Of a stretch of 64,000 nucleotides of DNA, positions 26,663 to 35,396 are shown one piece after another. The notes below the pieces were generated by a model that was not told the origin of the DNA, searched no databases, and saw only the letters and a program-made list of their open reading frames with translations. Position 1 is the stretch's first letter, and each line of letters opens with the position of its first letter. A program made the translations under genes and the position numbers. The DNA comes from Pseudomonas sp. PDM04. GTDB lineage: Bacteria > Pseudomonadota > Gammaproteobacteria > Pseudomonadales > Pseudomonadaceae. The stretch is from the NCBI RefSeq assembly GCF_014851765.1, contig NZ_JACVAI010000009.1:1-64000 (forward strand), written 5' to 3'.

Positions 26663-28120
26663 ATGATGTACGACACGCTGATTCGCAACGCCCTGGTCAT
26701 CGACGGCAACAATGTGCCGGGGTACACCGCCGACGTGGCGATTCTGGAGGGGCGCATCGCGTGTATCGGCGATTTGCAGTCGGCCACTGCCCATGAAGAC
26801 ATCGACGCTGCGGGGCGTGTGCTGGCGCCGGGTTTCATCGATGTGCACACCCACGACGACACGGTGGTCATCCGTCAGCCGCAGATGCTGCCCAAGCTCA
26901 GCCAGGGCGTGACCACGGTGATTGTCGGCAACTGCGGGATCAGCGCGTCGCCGGTGATTTTGAAAGGCGACCCGCCAGACCCGATGAACCTGCTGGGCAG
27001 TGCCGCCGCGTTCGTTTATCCCACCTTCGGTGATTACCGTGCGGCCGTCGAAGCGGCGAACACCACGTTGAACGTCGCTGCGCTGGTCGGGCACACGGCG
27101 TTGCGCAGCAATCATCTCGACGATCTGTTTCGCACCGCCACGGCGGATGAAATCAGCGCCATGCGCGAGCAGTTGCGCGACAGCCTTGAAGCCGGTGCCC
27201 TCGGTTTATCCACTGGCCTGGCGTATGCCAGCGCCTTTTCGGCCTCCACCGATGAAGTGATGCAACTGACCGAAGAACTGACGGCCTATGGCGCGGTGTA
27301 CACCACCCATCTGCGCAGTGAGTTCGAGCCGGTGCTGGAGGCCATGGACGAAGCGTTCCGGATCGGCCGCCATGCGCAGTCACCGGTGATCATTTCCCAC
27401 CTCAAGTGTGCCGGTGCCGGAAACTGGGGGCGCAGCCCGCAACTGTTGGCACGTCTTGAAGAGGCGGCGAACACCCACGCCGTGGGTTGCGACTGTTACC
27501 CCTACGCGGCCAGCTCTTCGACCCTGGACCTCAAGCAGGTCACCGATGCCCATCGCATCACCATCACCTGGTCCACGCCGCACCCGCAACAGGGCGGTCG
27601 CGACCTGATGGACATTGCCGCCGAGTGGGACGTTTCGCTGCTGGAGGCCGCCCGCCGGCTGCAACCGGCCGGTGCGGTGTACTACGGGATGGACGAAGCG
27701 GACGTGCGCAGAATCCTTGCGCATCCTCTGTCGATGGTCGGCTCCGACGGCTTGCCGGAAGACCCGTTTCCACACCCGCGCCTGTGGGGCGCTTTCCCAC
27801 GGGTACTCGGACATTTCAGTCGTGATGTCGGACTGTTTCCGCTGCACACGGCGGTGCACAAGATGACCGGGCTGTCGGCGGCGCGGTTCGGCCTGAAGCA
27901 GCGTGGTGTCATCCGTGAAGGCCACTGGGCGGACCTGGTGCTGTTCGACCCGACGACCATTCGCGATGTCGCGGACTTCAATGACCCGCAACGGGCAGCC
28001 GAGGGTATCGACGGGGTGTGGGTCAACGGCGTGTTGAGCTACTGCGACGGCCAGGCCAACGGCAGGCGCGAAGGACGGTTTCTGGGGCGGGAAGGGGATT
28101 TGCGTGACGGCTTCCGGTGA
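26663..28120 (+). CDS. N-acyl-D-amino-acid deacylase (D-aminoacylase)
   Basis: The enzyme hydrolyses N-acyl-D-amino acids to the D-amino acid and a carboxylate. It belongs to the amidohydrolase superfamily. The 485-residue product keeps all metal and catalytic residues known from the Alcaligenes D-aminoacylase: His62 and His64 (DVHTHDD), Cys91 (GNCGIS), His216 (TTHLRSE), His246 (ISHLKCAG) and Asp362 (GSDGLP). The ATG at 26663 has GGGAG upstream and touches the RpiR stop. Together with the GntP transporter and RpiR protein it makes a self-contained uptake and deacylation unit, possibly acting on peptidoglycan-derived or environmental N-acyl-D-amino acids. Confidence 0.91.
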   Translation: MMYDTLIRNALVIDGNNVPGYTADVAILEGRIACIGDLQSATAHEDIDAAGRVLAPGFIDVHTHDDTVVIRQPQMLPKLSQGVTTVIVGNCGISASPVILKGDPPDPMNLLGSAAAFVYPTFGDYRAAVEAANTTLNVAALVGHTALRSNHLDDLFRTATADEISAMREQLRDSLEAGALGLSTGLAYASAFSASTDEVMQLTEELTAYGAVYTTHLRSEFEPVLEAMDEAFRIGRHAQSPVIISHLKCAGAGNWGRSPQLLARLEEAANTHAVGCDCYPYAASSSTLDLKQVTDAHRITITWSTPHPQQGGRDLMDIAAEWDVSLLEAARRLQPAGAVYYGMDEADVRRILAHPLSMVGSDGLPEDPFPHPRLWGAFPRVLGHFSRDVGLFPLHTAVHKMTGLSAARFGLKQRGVIREGHWADLVLFDPTTIRDVADFNDPQRAAEGIDGVWVNGVLSYCDGQANGRREGRFLGREGDLRDGFR

Positions 28121-28239
28121 TGATTACGAGACCTGAGTCACAGTGATGGCACATTGAGATTAAAGAATGCTGGCATGAAGCCGAAGTGCTGGGACTGGCC
28201 CTAAAACAATCAAGGCCTTACCAGTCAGGGAGCAACGAA

Positions 28240-28608
28240 ATGAGCTTCGGCAAAACCACCCCGATCCTGCGGATTTTCGATGAAAGCAAGGCCGTGGAGT
28301 TCTACGTCGATTTCCTGGGTTTCAAGATCGACTGGCAGCATCGTTTCGAGCCGAACTTCCCGCTGTACCTGCAAGTCTCCCGCGGCGAATGCGTGCTGCA
28401 CCTGTCGGAGCATCACGGCGACAGCACACCGGGTTCGGCATTGCGTATCGAGACCGATGAGTTGGAAGCCTTCCAGCAGCAGTTGCTGGCCAGGGACTAT
28501 CCGTTCTCGCACCCACAGATCCAGGCCATGCCCTGGGGCAGCCAGGACATGACCATCGTCGATCCGTTCGGCAATCGGCTGGTGTTCACCAACGCGATCA
28601 GTGTGTAG
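28240..28608 (+). CDS. Glyoxalase/bleomycin-resistance fold protein
   Basis: A 122-residue one-domain protein of the vicinal oxygen chelate fold, with TPILRIFDESKAVEFYVDFLGFKIDWQHRFEPNFPLYLQVSRGECVLHLSEHHGDSTPGSALRIETDELEAFQQQL and WGSQDMTIVDPFGNRLVF. This resembles bleomycin-resistance-type and glyoxalase-like proteins, but no antibiotic or substrate can be assigned. The ATG at 28240 has CAGGGAG at 7 bases; the reading frame upstream is not family-like. A REPIN follows the stop. Confidence 0.82.
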   Translation: MSFGKTTPILRIFDESKAVEFYVDFLGFKIDWQHRFEPNFPLYLQVSRGECVLHLSEHHGDSTPGSALRIETDELEAFQQQLLARDYPFSHPQIQAMPWGSQDMTIVDPFGNRLVFTNAISV

Positions 28609-28618
28609 CCCATAAAAA

Positions 28619-28714
28619 AACCTGTGGGAGCGAGCCTGCTCGCGATGGCGTCGGGTCAGTCAATCTTGCATTGAATGACTGTCCGCTATCGCGAGCAGGC
28701 TCGCTCCCACAGGT
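28619..28714. repeat. REPIN between convergent genes
   Basis: CCTGTGGGAGCGAGCCTGCT (28621-28640) and the inverted copy at 28693-28712 flank about 50 bases. It lies between the 3' ends of the glyoxalase-fold gene and the chemoreceptor gene and may serve as a shared 3'-end hairpin. Confidence 0.9.
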
Positions 28715-28726
28715 TCGGTGCAATCC

Positions 28727-30646
28727 TTAAACGCGGAAGTGGCTGACCATTTCCTGCAACTGGTTGCCCAGGCGCGCCAGTTCGACACTGGACTTGGCGG
28801 TTTCATCGCTGGCGGAGGCGGTCTGTTCGGACACGTCGCGCACGTTGATGATGCTGCGGCTGATCTCTTCGGCCACGGCACTTTGCTGCTCGGCAGCGGC
28901 GGCGATCTGCTGGTTCATCGACTGGATGTTCGACACCGTGCGGGTGATGTTGTCCAGGGATTCGCCGGCCTTGCGCGTCAGGGCCACGCTGCTGTCGGTC
29001 AGGGTGCGGCTGTTGTTCATCACCGTCGACACTTGCTGCGTGCCGTTTTGCAGGGCGGCCACCAGGCCTTCGATTTCCTCGGTGGACTTCTGCGTGCGCT
29101 GGGCCAGGCCCCGGACCTCGTCGGCCACCACCGCGAAACCACGGCCGGCTTCACCGGCACGCGCCGCTTCAATCGCCGCGTTGAGGGCCAGCAGGTTGGT
29201 CTGCTCGGCCACCGCCTTGATCACGTCCATGACGCTGCCGATCTTGTCGCTTTCCTGTTGCAGCACGCTCATCGCTTCAGTGGAACGCACCACTTCGCTG
29301 GCCAGGCGTTCGATCTGGGCAATGGCCTCGTTGACCACCTTGTCACCTTCGCGCGCTTCGCCATCTGCGGCTGCGGCGGCCTGCGAGGCCTCTTCGGCAT
29401 TGCGCGCGACTTCCTGCACGGTGGCCGTCATCTCGTGCATGGCGGTGGCCACCTGATCGGTCTCGATCTTCTGGCTGTTCACGCCGGCGCTGGTCTGACT
29501 GGTCACGGCGGACAGCTCTTCGGCCGCGCTGGCGATCTGGGTGACGCCGTCGCGGATGCCGCTGATCAGGTTGCGCAGCGTCACACCCATACGGGCGATG
29601 CCTTGTTGCAACACGCCAAGCTCGTCACGGCGAGTCACCTTGACGTCGTGCGACAGGTCGCCACCGGCGATGCGCTCGACCACGGCCAGGGTATCGCGCA
29701 GCGGGCCGGTGATCTGGCGGGTGATGATCACGGCGGCGATCACGCCCACCAGCAAGGCCAGCAGGGTGCTGATCAGTTGCAGGGTGCGCGCCTGGGCGCT
29801 TTCGGCGTCGCGGCGATCGAGCTGGATCTGATACAGCTGCTCGCTGAGGGTGACGATCATGTTGCCCTGATCGGTCATTTCCTTGCGGGCCTGCACCACA
29901 TCGTTGTTGGTGCCCTTGTAGGCGAGCACGGCGCTGCGGTAGTCGCTCAGCGCTTTTTCCAGCTTGCGCAGGGCGTCCTGCTGGGTCGAGGCGAAATGCT
30001 TGTTGAGCTGTTCCAGGCTGGCCACGGCCGCGTTGAGCTGGTCGGCCGCTTTCTGCTCGGTGTCGGCGTTGACGGCGGCGGTGTAACCGCGCACTTCGTA
30101 GCGCGCCAGGATGAAAGCTTCCTTGGCGGCGGTGATGGCCTGGAATTGCTCGAAGCGCTCATCGCTCAACGGCATTTGCTGCACTTCGGCGCTGATGGCA
30201 TTGATCAGCGACTGCGCCGTTTGCGCGTTGGCGGTCATGACTTCGCGGGCACTGTTGCCGGCCCGGTAGGCGCTGCGCATCTTCTCCAGGGAAATCCGAT
30301 AGGCGGCGATGAGCGAGGCTTGCTCGTTGAGCAGCTTGAGGTTTTCCGGGCTCTTGAATTTATCCAGCACCGCTTTCTGTTGCGCGGCAAACGCGTCGAG
30401 GTTGACCTGCACATTCTGTGCAGTGGTTTCGTCGCCGTTGGCCAGCATGTATTGCAGGCGCGCCACGCGCAGCTTGGTCAGGCCGGCATTGAGCTGGGTG
30501 ATGTCACTCATCCAGTTGCTGCGGTCGATCAGGCTGCCCAGGCTCGTCCAGCCGGTCAGGGCGAGGACGCCGGTCAGTACCAGGACCAGGCCGAAGCCCA
30601 GGCCCAGTTTCATGTTCATGCTGATGTTACCGAACCAGCTATTCAT
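28727..30646 (-). CDS. Methyl-accepting chemotaxis protein, McpS-like
   Basis: The 639-residue receptor begins MNSWFGNISMNMKLGLGFGLVLVLTGVLALTGWTSLGSLIDRSNWM, which I recognise as very close to P. putida McpS, a receptor for TCA-cycle intermediates with a helical bimodular sensor domain. Layout: membrane helix at about 12-34, a long all-helical periplasmic domain to about 280, second membrane helix near 283-305, HAMP, and the cytoplasmic signalling domain. The hairpin tip reads ERTTSL-type in reverse context: IDVIKAVAEQTNLLALNAAIEAARAGEAGRGFAVVADEVRGLAQRTQ. GGAGG lies 6 bases before the ATG at 30646. Ligand specificity is inferred from similarity only. Confidence 0.9.
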   Translation of the reverse strand: MNSWFGNISMNMKLGLGFGLVLVLTGVLALTGWTSLGSLIDRSNWMSDITQLNAGLTKLRVARLQYMLANGDETTAQNVQVNLDAFAAQQKAVLDKFKSPENLKLLNEQASLIAAYRISLEKMRSAYRAGNSAREVMTANAQTAQSLINAISAEVQQMPLSDERFEQFQAITAAKEAFILARYEVRGYTAAVNADTEQKAADQLNAAVASLEQLNKHFASTQQDALRKLEKALSDYRSAVLAYKGTNNDVVQARKEMTDQGNMIVTLSEQLYQIQLDRRDAESAQARTLQLISTLLALLVGVIAAVIITRQITGPLRDTLAVVERIAGGDLSHDVKVTRRDELGVLQQGIARMGVTLRNLISGIRDGVTQIASAAEELSAVTSQTSAGVNSQKIETDQVATAMHEMTATVQEVARNAEEASQAAAAADGEAREGDKVVNEAIAQIERLASEVVRSTEAMSVLQQESDKIGSVMDVIKAVAEQTNLLALNAAIEAARAGEAGRGFAVVADEVRGLAQRTQKSTEEIEGLVAALQNGTQQVSTVMNNSRTLTDSSVALTRKAGESLDNITRTVSNIQSMNQQIAAAAEQQSAVAEEISRSIINVRDVSEQTASASDETAKSSVELARLGNQLQEMVSHFRV

Positions 30647-30733
30647 CAAATTCCTCCAGGAACGTTGCACTTGGGTCGTCGGTTGGCTGGAAGATTGTTG
30701 TTTTTCGTAGCCAAAAAAGTGTGTAGCAGGCCT

Positions 30734-30761
30734 GTATCGGCAGGAAATCCGAGAGCTGAAA
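30734..30761 (-). promoter_or_regulatory. Possible sigma-28 (FliA) type promoter of the chemoreceptor
   Basis: On the minus strand GCCGATAC (7 of 8 to the flagellar sigma GCCGATAA) lies about 90 bases before the chemoreceptor start. The upstream element 15 bases away, TTCA, fits TAAA poorly. The rest of the gap 30647-30946 shows no further recognisable signal apart from the GGAGG binding site next to the start. Confidence 0.35.
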
Positions 30762-30946
30762 GGATTTTGTCCGACGGATTCTGTAACAAGATTTTTGCCC
30801 GAGCCTTGAGCTTTTTTTCACATGGGTTTCACCGCAAGCCAACGCCCGCCTCTCTACCTTCGCGGCATCGAATGAATGCGCTGCATGCCGGTGAGGCGGC
30901 CTGATGGGGAAGCTGGCCGGGCGGCCATGCTTCGGGCGGTTTCACG

Positions 30947-31225
30947 ATGCTCGCCCTGTACTTCGTCGCGCGGCGCTATCGCTGGCGCTATCGCTGGCGC
31001 TATTCGAAAGCGCTGATGTACGGCTCGCTGCTGCTCGGTTTCGTCTACGGCACGTGGCACTACATGTCCCACACCTTCTGGGCCGGGATCTTCGTCTGGC
31101 TGGCGTGTTTGCTGACGGCGCTGGCGTTTTACGGGCGAGCGCGGTTGGCGTGGCCGGTGCGGGATGGGAGATTTTCCCGGGCGAAAAAAAGCCCGCGGGA
31201 GAGCGGGCAAACCGTAGTTTCTTGA
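30947..31225 (+). CDS. Putative small membrane protein
   Basis: A 92-residue frame with a basic N-terminus (RRYRWRYRWRYSK) and two hydrophobic stretches, KALMYGSLLLGFVYGTWHYM and FWAGIFVWLACLLTALAFYG. The charge pattern (basic before the first helix) looks like a genuine inner membrane protein. The basic stretch comes from a 12-base tandem repeat (GCGCTATCGCTG, about 2.6 copies). The last residues are encoded within the terminator of the opposite-strand receptor gene. The ribosome binding site is weak, and an overlapping frame from 30904 is less protein-like. No function can be given. Confidence 0.42.
   Translation: MLALYFVARRYRWRYRWRYSKALMYGSLLLGFVYGTWHYMSHTFWAGIFVWLACLLTALAFYGRARLAWPVRDGRFSRAKKSPRESGQTVVS
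31184..31208 (-). terminator. Terminator of the TonB receptor operon
   Basis: On the minus strand GCCCGC and GCGGGC pair around a six-base loop and are followed by seven T residues. It lies about 120 bases downstream of the receptor stop codon. Confidence 0.75.
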
Positions 31226-31330
31226 ATGAGCGAGGGCACTGTAGCGGTTGGTGAGAGGCAATGGGGTGAAGAAAAATTTACCCTGTGGAGCGCACCGATA
31301 AGCCAGTGCGCGTGTACGCGTGCCTTGGCC

Positions 31331-33757
31331 TCAGAAATCGTACTTGAAACTGGTCATGAGGTTGCGCGGTGCTCCGTAGTTGCCGGCCAGCGCCGGTGAG
31401 CTGTAGTACTCGCGATCGAATACGTTGTTCAGGTTCACCGATGCGCTCAGGTTTTGGCTGATGTCGTAGCGGGCCATAAGGTTGGCAATGGCGTAGCTGC
31501 TCTGGGTGAAGGTGTGCAGATCACCACCGGTTTTGCTCTGCCAGTTGACGCCGCCGCCCAGGGTTACCTTGTCCAGCGGGCCGTGCAGGCGGTAGCTGGT
31601 GAAGGTCTTGAGGCTGTGGCGCGGCAGGATGGTGTTGATGCGTTGGTCGTCGGCGTCGGTGGTGACGGAGTAGGCATAACCGGCGGACGCCTGCCAGCCT
31701 TCGGCCAGTTCACCGTTGAGTTCCAGTTCGATGCCCTTGGACGTGGTGTCCTGCTCGGCGCTGTACACGTTGTCATGGAGCCAGATCGCCAGGTTGTCCT
31801 GCTCCAGTTTGAACAGGGCGAGGCTGGAGTTCAGCTTGCCGTCCAGGTGCGTGCCCTTGAGGCCGATCTCGTAGCCTTTGCCTTCCATGGGGTCCAGGGG
31901 CTTGTTGTTTTCGTCGGTGACCCACGATGCTTGCGGGTTGAAGATATTGGTGTAGCTGGCGTACACCGACCAGGTGTCATCGAGGTCATAGACCACCCCG
32001 GCGTACGGAATGAACACGCCGTTCTCTTCGCGGTTGACCTCGGTCTCCGGGCCGTTGTACGGGCGATCCGAGGTGTCGCGTTTCCAGTCGATGAGACGGC
32101 TGCCGAGGATCAGGCTCAGGTCGTCGGTCACGCTGAAGCGCGAGGTCAGGTACGCCGCGTATTGGGTTTCGTCGATCGACGATTTGCCGCTCTCGGTGAA
32201 GTCGGGCTTGGCGGAGTTGCCGTCCCAGGTGAACAGGTTGTCGATGGCGCCGGCGGGTGAGCCGGCATAGTCGTATTGCCAACCTCCCCAGCCCGGTACG
32301 CTCTCCTTGTACTTGGACAGGGTCATGCCGCCGATCAGTTCGTGTTCACGACCGAACAGGCTGAACGGGCCGGTGACATACAGGTCGAGGTTGTCCTGAC
32401 GCGGTGTGCCGGAGAATCGCACCGGCAATTGCGAGGTGCCACTGCCGTCCTTGTCGAGGTCGCCCATCACGTAGTTGAAGACTTCGTCGAACTTGTTTTC
32501 GGCGTGGGTGAATTCGACCTTGCCGCTCCAGCCGTTGGCGAATTGCTGTTCGATGGAGGTGAAGAAACTGCTTTGCTCGTGATCGTTGTAGGACCAGTCC
32601 GGCGCGCCGTTGAGCGAGCGTTTCAGATTGGTGCGCTCGCCGGTGCTGAAGCGCGTCGGCAGGCCCGTGCGCAGTGGCGAGTCGACGTCGGTGCGCTGGT
32701 AGCTGAAGCCCATCGTCAGCAGCGTGTCTTCGCTCAGGTCGAATTCGGTGATGCCGTACATCAGCTGCGATTGCTGGTTGAAACGATCGACCCAGGCGTT
32801 CTGGGTCTTGTAGTCGGCGACCAGGCGGCCGCGCACGTTGCCGCTCTCGGTCAGGGGGCCGGATACATCGAAACCGCTGCCGTAGCGATCCCAGTTGCCG
32901 GCTTCGCCGGTGATACTGGCGCGAGCCTCGGCTGTCGGGCGCTTGCGGATCAGGTTGATGGTCGCCGAGGGGTTACCCATGCCGCTGATGAGGCCGGTGG
33001 CCCCGCGAACGATCTCGATGCGGTCATACATCGCCATGCTTTGCGAATAGTTGTCCAGGCGCGGGTTGGTCGGAACGCCGTCGATCTCGTAGTTCTGGAT
33101 GGTGAAGCCGCGGGAGTAGTAGCTGTCGGTCTCGGCACCGAGGCCGTCACGGACCACCGTGATGCCTGGCGTGGCTTCCAGGGCATCGGTCAGGGTGGTG
33201 AGGCGCTGATCGTCCAGGCGCTGGCGCGTCATGACGGTCAGCGACTGTGGCGTTTCCCGAGGCGTCAGGTTCAGGCGCGTCGAACTGCTGGACGAGTAAG
33301 TGGTGTACAGCCCGCTGCCTTCGGTGGTCGAGCCCGGCGCTTTGCCGGAGATGGAGACCGTACCCAATTGCAACGCATCGCCCGCTGCCGCGTTCAGCGA
33401 GTAATTGCCGTTGGCGCCTCGACGGGCCTCCAGGCCGGTGCCGGCGAGCAACATCGCCAGGCCCTGATCAATGTCGTAGCGACCCTTGAGCCCCGAGGTG
33501 GTTTGCCCTTCGGTCAGCGGCGTGGCGTACGACAGCAGAATGTGCGCCGACTGGCCGAAACGGGTCAGTGCCGGGGCCAGCGGTCCCGGGGGAATGTCGA
33601 AAGACACCTGTGTCTGGTCGGCGGCCTGGGCCCAGTCGGGCGCGATCAGCAGCGAGGCGCTGGCCGTCATGCACGCGATGCCTTGCACCACGGCGACCGC
33701 CAGTTTGTGTTTGAAAGATACCTGCCAGCCCCGGCCCATGCGTGCGGTGAAATCCAC
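31331..33757 (-). CDS. TonB-dependent ferrisiderophore receptor with STN signalling domain
   Basis: An 808-residue outer membrane receptor. The signal peptide ends near PDWAQA. A secretin/TonB short N-terminal (STN) domain follows (QVSFDIPPGPLAPALTRFGQSAHILLSYATPLTEGQTTSGLKGRYDIDQGLAMLLAGTGLEA). Then come the plug (RETPQSLTVMTRQRLDDQRLTTLTDALEATPGITV and DSYYSRGFTIQNYEIDGVPT) and a beta-barrel ending in phenylalanine. The STN domain is typical of receptors that signal to an anti-sigma factor, matching the FecR-like and FecI-like genes just upstream. The GTG at 33757 has GGGGAG 6 bases before it. The plug resembles those of hydroxamate or pyoverdine receptors such as FhuE, FpvB or FoxA, but the siderophore cannot be read from sequence. 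Confidence 0.9.
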   Translation of the reverse strand: MDFTARMGRGWQVSFKHKLAVAVVQGIACMTASASLLIAPDWAQAADQTQVSFDIPPGPLAPALTRFGQSAHILLSYATPLTEGQTTSGLKGRYDIDQGLAMLLAGTGLEARRGANGNYSLNAAAGDALQLGTVSISGKAPGSTTEGSGLYTTYSSSSSTRLNLTPRETPQSLTVMTRQRLDDQRLTTLTDALEATPGITVVRDGLGAETDSYYSRGFTIQNYEIDGVPTNPRLDNYSQSMAMYDRIEIVRGATGLISGMGNPSATINLIRKRPTAEARASITGEAGNWDRYGSGFDVSGPLTESGNVRGRLVADYKTQNAWVDRFNQQSQLMYGITEFDLSEDTLLTMGFSYQRTDVDSPLRTGLPTRFSTGERTNLKRSLNGAPDWSYNDHEQSSFFTSIEQQFANGWSGKVEFTHAENKFDEVFNYVMGDLDKDGSGTSQLPVRFSGTPRQDNLDLYVTGPFSLFGREHELIGGMTLSKYKESVPGWGGWQYDYAGSPAGAIDNLFTWDGNSAKPDFTESGKSSIDETQYAAYLTSRFSVTDDLSLILGSRLIDWKRDTSDRPYNGPETEVNREENGVFIPYAGVVYDLDDTWSVYASYTNIFNPQASWVTDENNKPLDPMEGKGYEIGLKGTHLDGKLNSSLALFKLEQDNLAIWLHDNVYSAEQDTTSKGIELELNGELAEGWQASAGYAYSVTTDADDQRINTILPRHSLKTFTSYRLHGPLDKVTLGGGVNWQSKTGGDLHTFTQSSYAIANLMARYDISQNLSASVNLNNVFDREYYSSPALAGNYGAPRNLMTSFKYDF

Positions 33758-33844
33758 GAGTTGCTCCCCATTGAATTGATTGTCTGGGGGTTGAGTCTCG
33801 CGAGCATCGGAAACGGACCACCCTGGCGAAAAAAAATTACGACG

Positions 33845-34807
33845 CTAGGCCAGGCGTGGTTTCAGCGTGACCCAGTAGCGGGTGAATTGGCGGACATCGA
33901 GCTGCAGCGTATCGGCGACGGCGAACAGGATTCGCTCGGTATTGGCCAGGGGAAAGGTTCCGGAAACGCGAAGGTCTGCCAGCGCCGGATCGCAGCTCAG
34001 GTGTCCGCGACGATAACGGCTCAGTTCGTTGAGGAAATCCTGCAGGGGCTGACCTTGAGCCACCAGCATGCCTTGTGCCCAGGCGGGTGGCGTGAGGGCG
34101 ATGGCTTGCCGGGCCGTTATGCCTCGGGCATCGAACAGAACCTGTTCGCCCGCTTTCAATACCAGCAGGGCTTGGCGCTGCGCCGATGGGCTCATCGTCA
34201 GCGTGCCTTCGTAGACACTGACCTGAGTGATGCCTGCGCGTTGCCTGACGCTGAAACGCGCCAGGGCGACGTCGAGCCGGCCTTCGCCGGTGTGTATCGA
34301 CAAGGGGACCCCGTCGACGCGCTTGTCACGGGTGACCAGTATTTCGCCGCGCAACAGTTCGATGCGCCGAGCCTGTCGCTCGAACATCACCTTGATCGCG
34401 CTATCGGTGTTGAGTTGGACCTGGGTTTCGTCGGCGAGCGCCAGGCGCCGTTGTTCGCCGATCCGGGTGTGGTAATCGGCGCTCAGGTCTTGCAGCAGCG
34501 CCGTGTCTTTCATGCTCCAGGCGGTGGCGCCCGCCGCGAGCAGGATCCCCAGCTGCTTGATCGCCGTGCGTCGCGACATCACCGGTCTGAGCGTGGCATT
34601 GGCCAGGTGGCGTTGCTGCGGCGAGCGCATTGCGCTCATGCGCAGGAAAAACGCTTCGGCGCGCTGCCATGCATGCTCATGGGCCGGGTGGGCCTGGCGC
34701 CACTGCATCCAGCTGGCGAGGGTTTCTTCGCTGGCCTCGCGCTCCTGGAGTTCGAGGTGCCAGTGCATGGCCTGCTCGGCGATATCAGGGGAAATGCTCG
34801 GCTTCAC
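33845..34807 (-). CDS. FecR-family anti-sigma/sigma regulator
   Basis: A 320-residue inner membrane protein of the FecR type that carries the receptor signal to the ECF sigma factor. The cytoplasmic N-terminus has the DUF4880-like segment AEQAMHWHLELQEREASEETLASWMQWRQAHPAHEHAWQRAEAF. A weak hydrophobic segment (TAIKQLGILLAAGATAWSM) lies near residue 90. The FecR domain follows (LALADETQVQLNTDSAIKVMFERQARRIELLRGEILVTRDKRVDGVPLSIHTGEGRLDVALARFSVRQRAGITQVSVYEGTL). The GTG start overlaps the sigma factor stop as GTGA, so translation is probably coupled. Confidence 0.91.
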   Translation of the reverse strand: MKPSISPDIAEQAMHWHLELQEREASEETLASWMQWRQAHPAHEHAWQRAEAFFLRMSAMRSPQQRHLANATLRPVMSRRTAIKQLGILLAAGATAWSMKDTALLQDLSADYHTRIGEQRRLALADETQVQLNTDSAIKVMFERQARRIELLRGEILVTRDKRVDGVPLSIHTGEGRLDVALARFSVRQRAGITQVSVYEGTLTMSPSAQRQALLVLKAGEQVLFDARGITARQAIALTPPAWAQGMLVAQGQPLQDFLNELSRYRRGHLSCDPALADLRVSGTFPLANTERILFAVADTLQLDVRQFTRYWVTLKPRLA

Positions 34808-35325
34808 AGGGTATCCAGGCTGTCATCGAGCATGATGCAAAGGGCCCCGGCCTTGGCGATGTAGCGCTTGACTGTGGTGATGGAGCAGTCCAGCCGTTGA
34901 GCGATCTGCGCGTGGCTGAACCCGTCGAGCTGCGACCAGAGAAACGCGTCGCGCACAGGCCGGTCCAGGCCTTCGAGCGCGGCGTCGAGGGCCATCAGGG
35001 TTTCCAGCAGGATGGCCTGGGTCTCCAGGTCTGGCGCTGTCGGCTCAGGCATCGCCGCCAGTGCCTCAAGGTAGGCGCGTTCGAGTTTCTGCCGACGGTA
35101 ATGATTGGACAGAACGCTTTGCGCCACCTTCGCCAGAAACGAGCGTGGTGCGTGCAACTCCGGCACCTGCTCCTTGGTCAGCAACCGCATGAACGTGTCT
35201 TGGGCCAGGTCCGCCGCGCTCTGCGAGCAGTTCAGCCGGCGCCGAAGCCAGCGCTGGAGCCAGCTGTGCTCTTGGCGGTACAGCACGGCCACGTCGCACA
35301 GGCGAGTGTCGGAAGATGGATGCAT
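34804..35325 (-). CDS. FecI-like ECF sigma factor
   Basis: An extracytoplasmic-function sigma factor of the iron-starvation group. The 173-residue product has region 2 (LYRQEHSWLQRWLRRRLNCSQSAADLAQDTFMRLL) and region 4 (ALEGLDRPVRDAFLWSQLDGFSHAQIAQRLDCSITTVKRYIAKA). I chose the ATG at 35325 over the GTG at 35352. The GTG lies directly against the Fur box and only about 8 bases from the inferred transcription start, while the ATG leaves a normal leader. The order sigma factor, FecR-like, receptor is the usual cell-surface signalling unit. Confidence 0.91.
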   Translation of the reverse strand: MHPSSDTRLCDVAVLYRQEHSWLQRWLRRRLNCSQSAADLAQDTFMRLLTKEQVPELHAPRSFLAKVAQSVLSNHYRRQKLERAYLEALAAMPEPTAPDLETQAILLETLMALDAALEGLDRPVRDAFLWSQLDGFSHAQIAQRLDCSITTVKRYIAKAGALCIMLDDSLDTL

Positions 35326-35352
35326 GGAGAGCGCCGAATGAGTAGGGGTCAC

Positions 35353-35396
35353 AAATGATAATGTTTATCATAAAGATTGGCTGGGTGATGCTGCAA
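35353..35396 (-). promoter_or_regulatory. Fur box overlapping the sigma factor promoter
   Basis: TGATAATGTTTATCA at 35356-35370 is a 15-base palindrome matching the Fur consensus. On the minus strand a -35 TTGCAG (35391-35396) and a -10 TATGAT (35367-35372) are 18 bases apart, and the -10 lies inside the palindrome. Iron-loaded Fur would therefore block transcription of the sigma, anti-sigma and receptor genes. Confidence 0.82.

Noticed and set aside
24397..26871. 824-residue minus-strand frame opposite GntP and RpiR
   Set aside because: It is rich in His, Gln and Arg with no family signature and lies opposite the clear GntP, RpiR and D-aminoacylase genes.
32276..34864. 862-residue plus-strand frame opposite the TonB receptor and FecR-like genes
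   Set aside because: It is antisense to two well-supported genes and has no recognisable domain; codon-bias shadows are common at this base composition.
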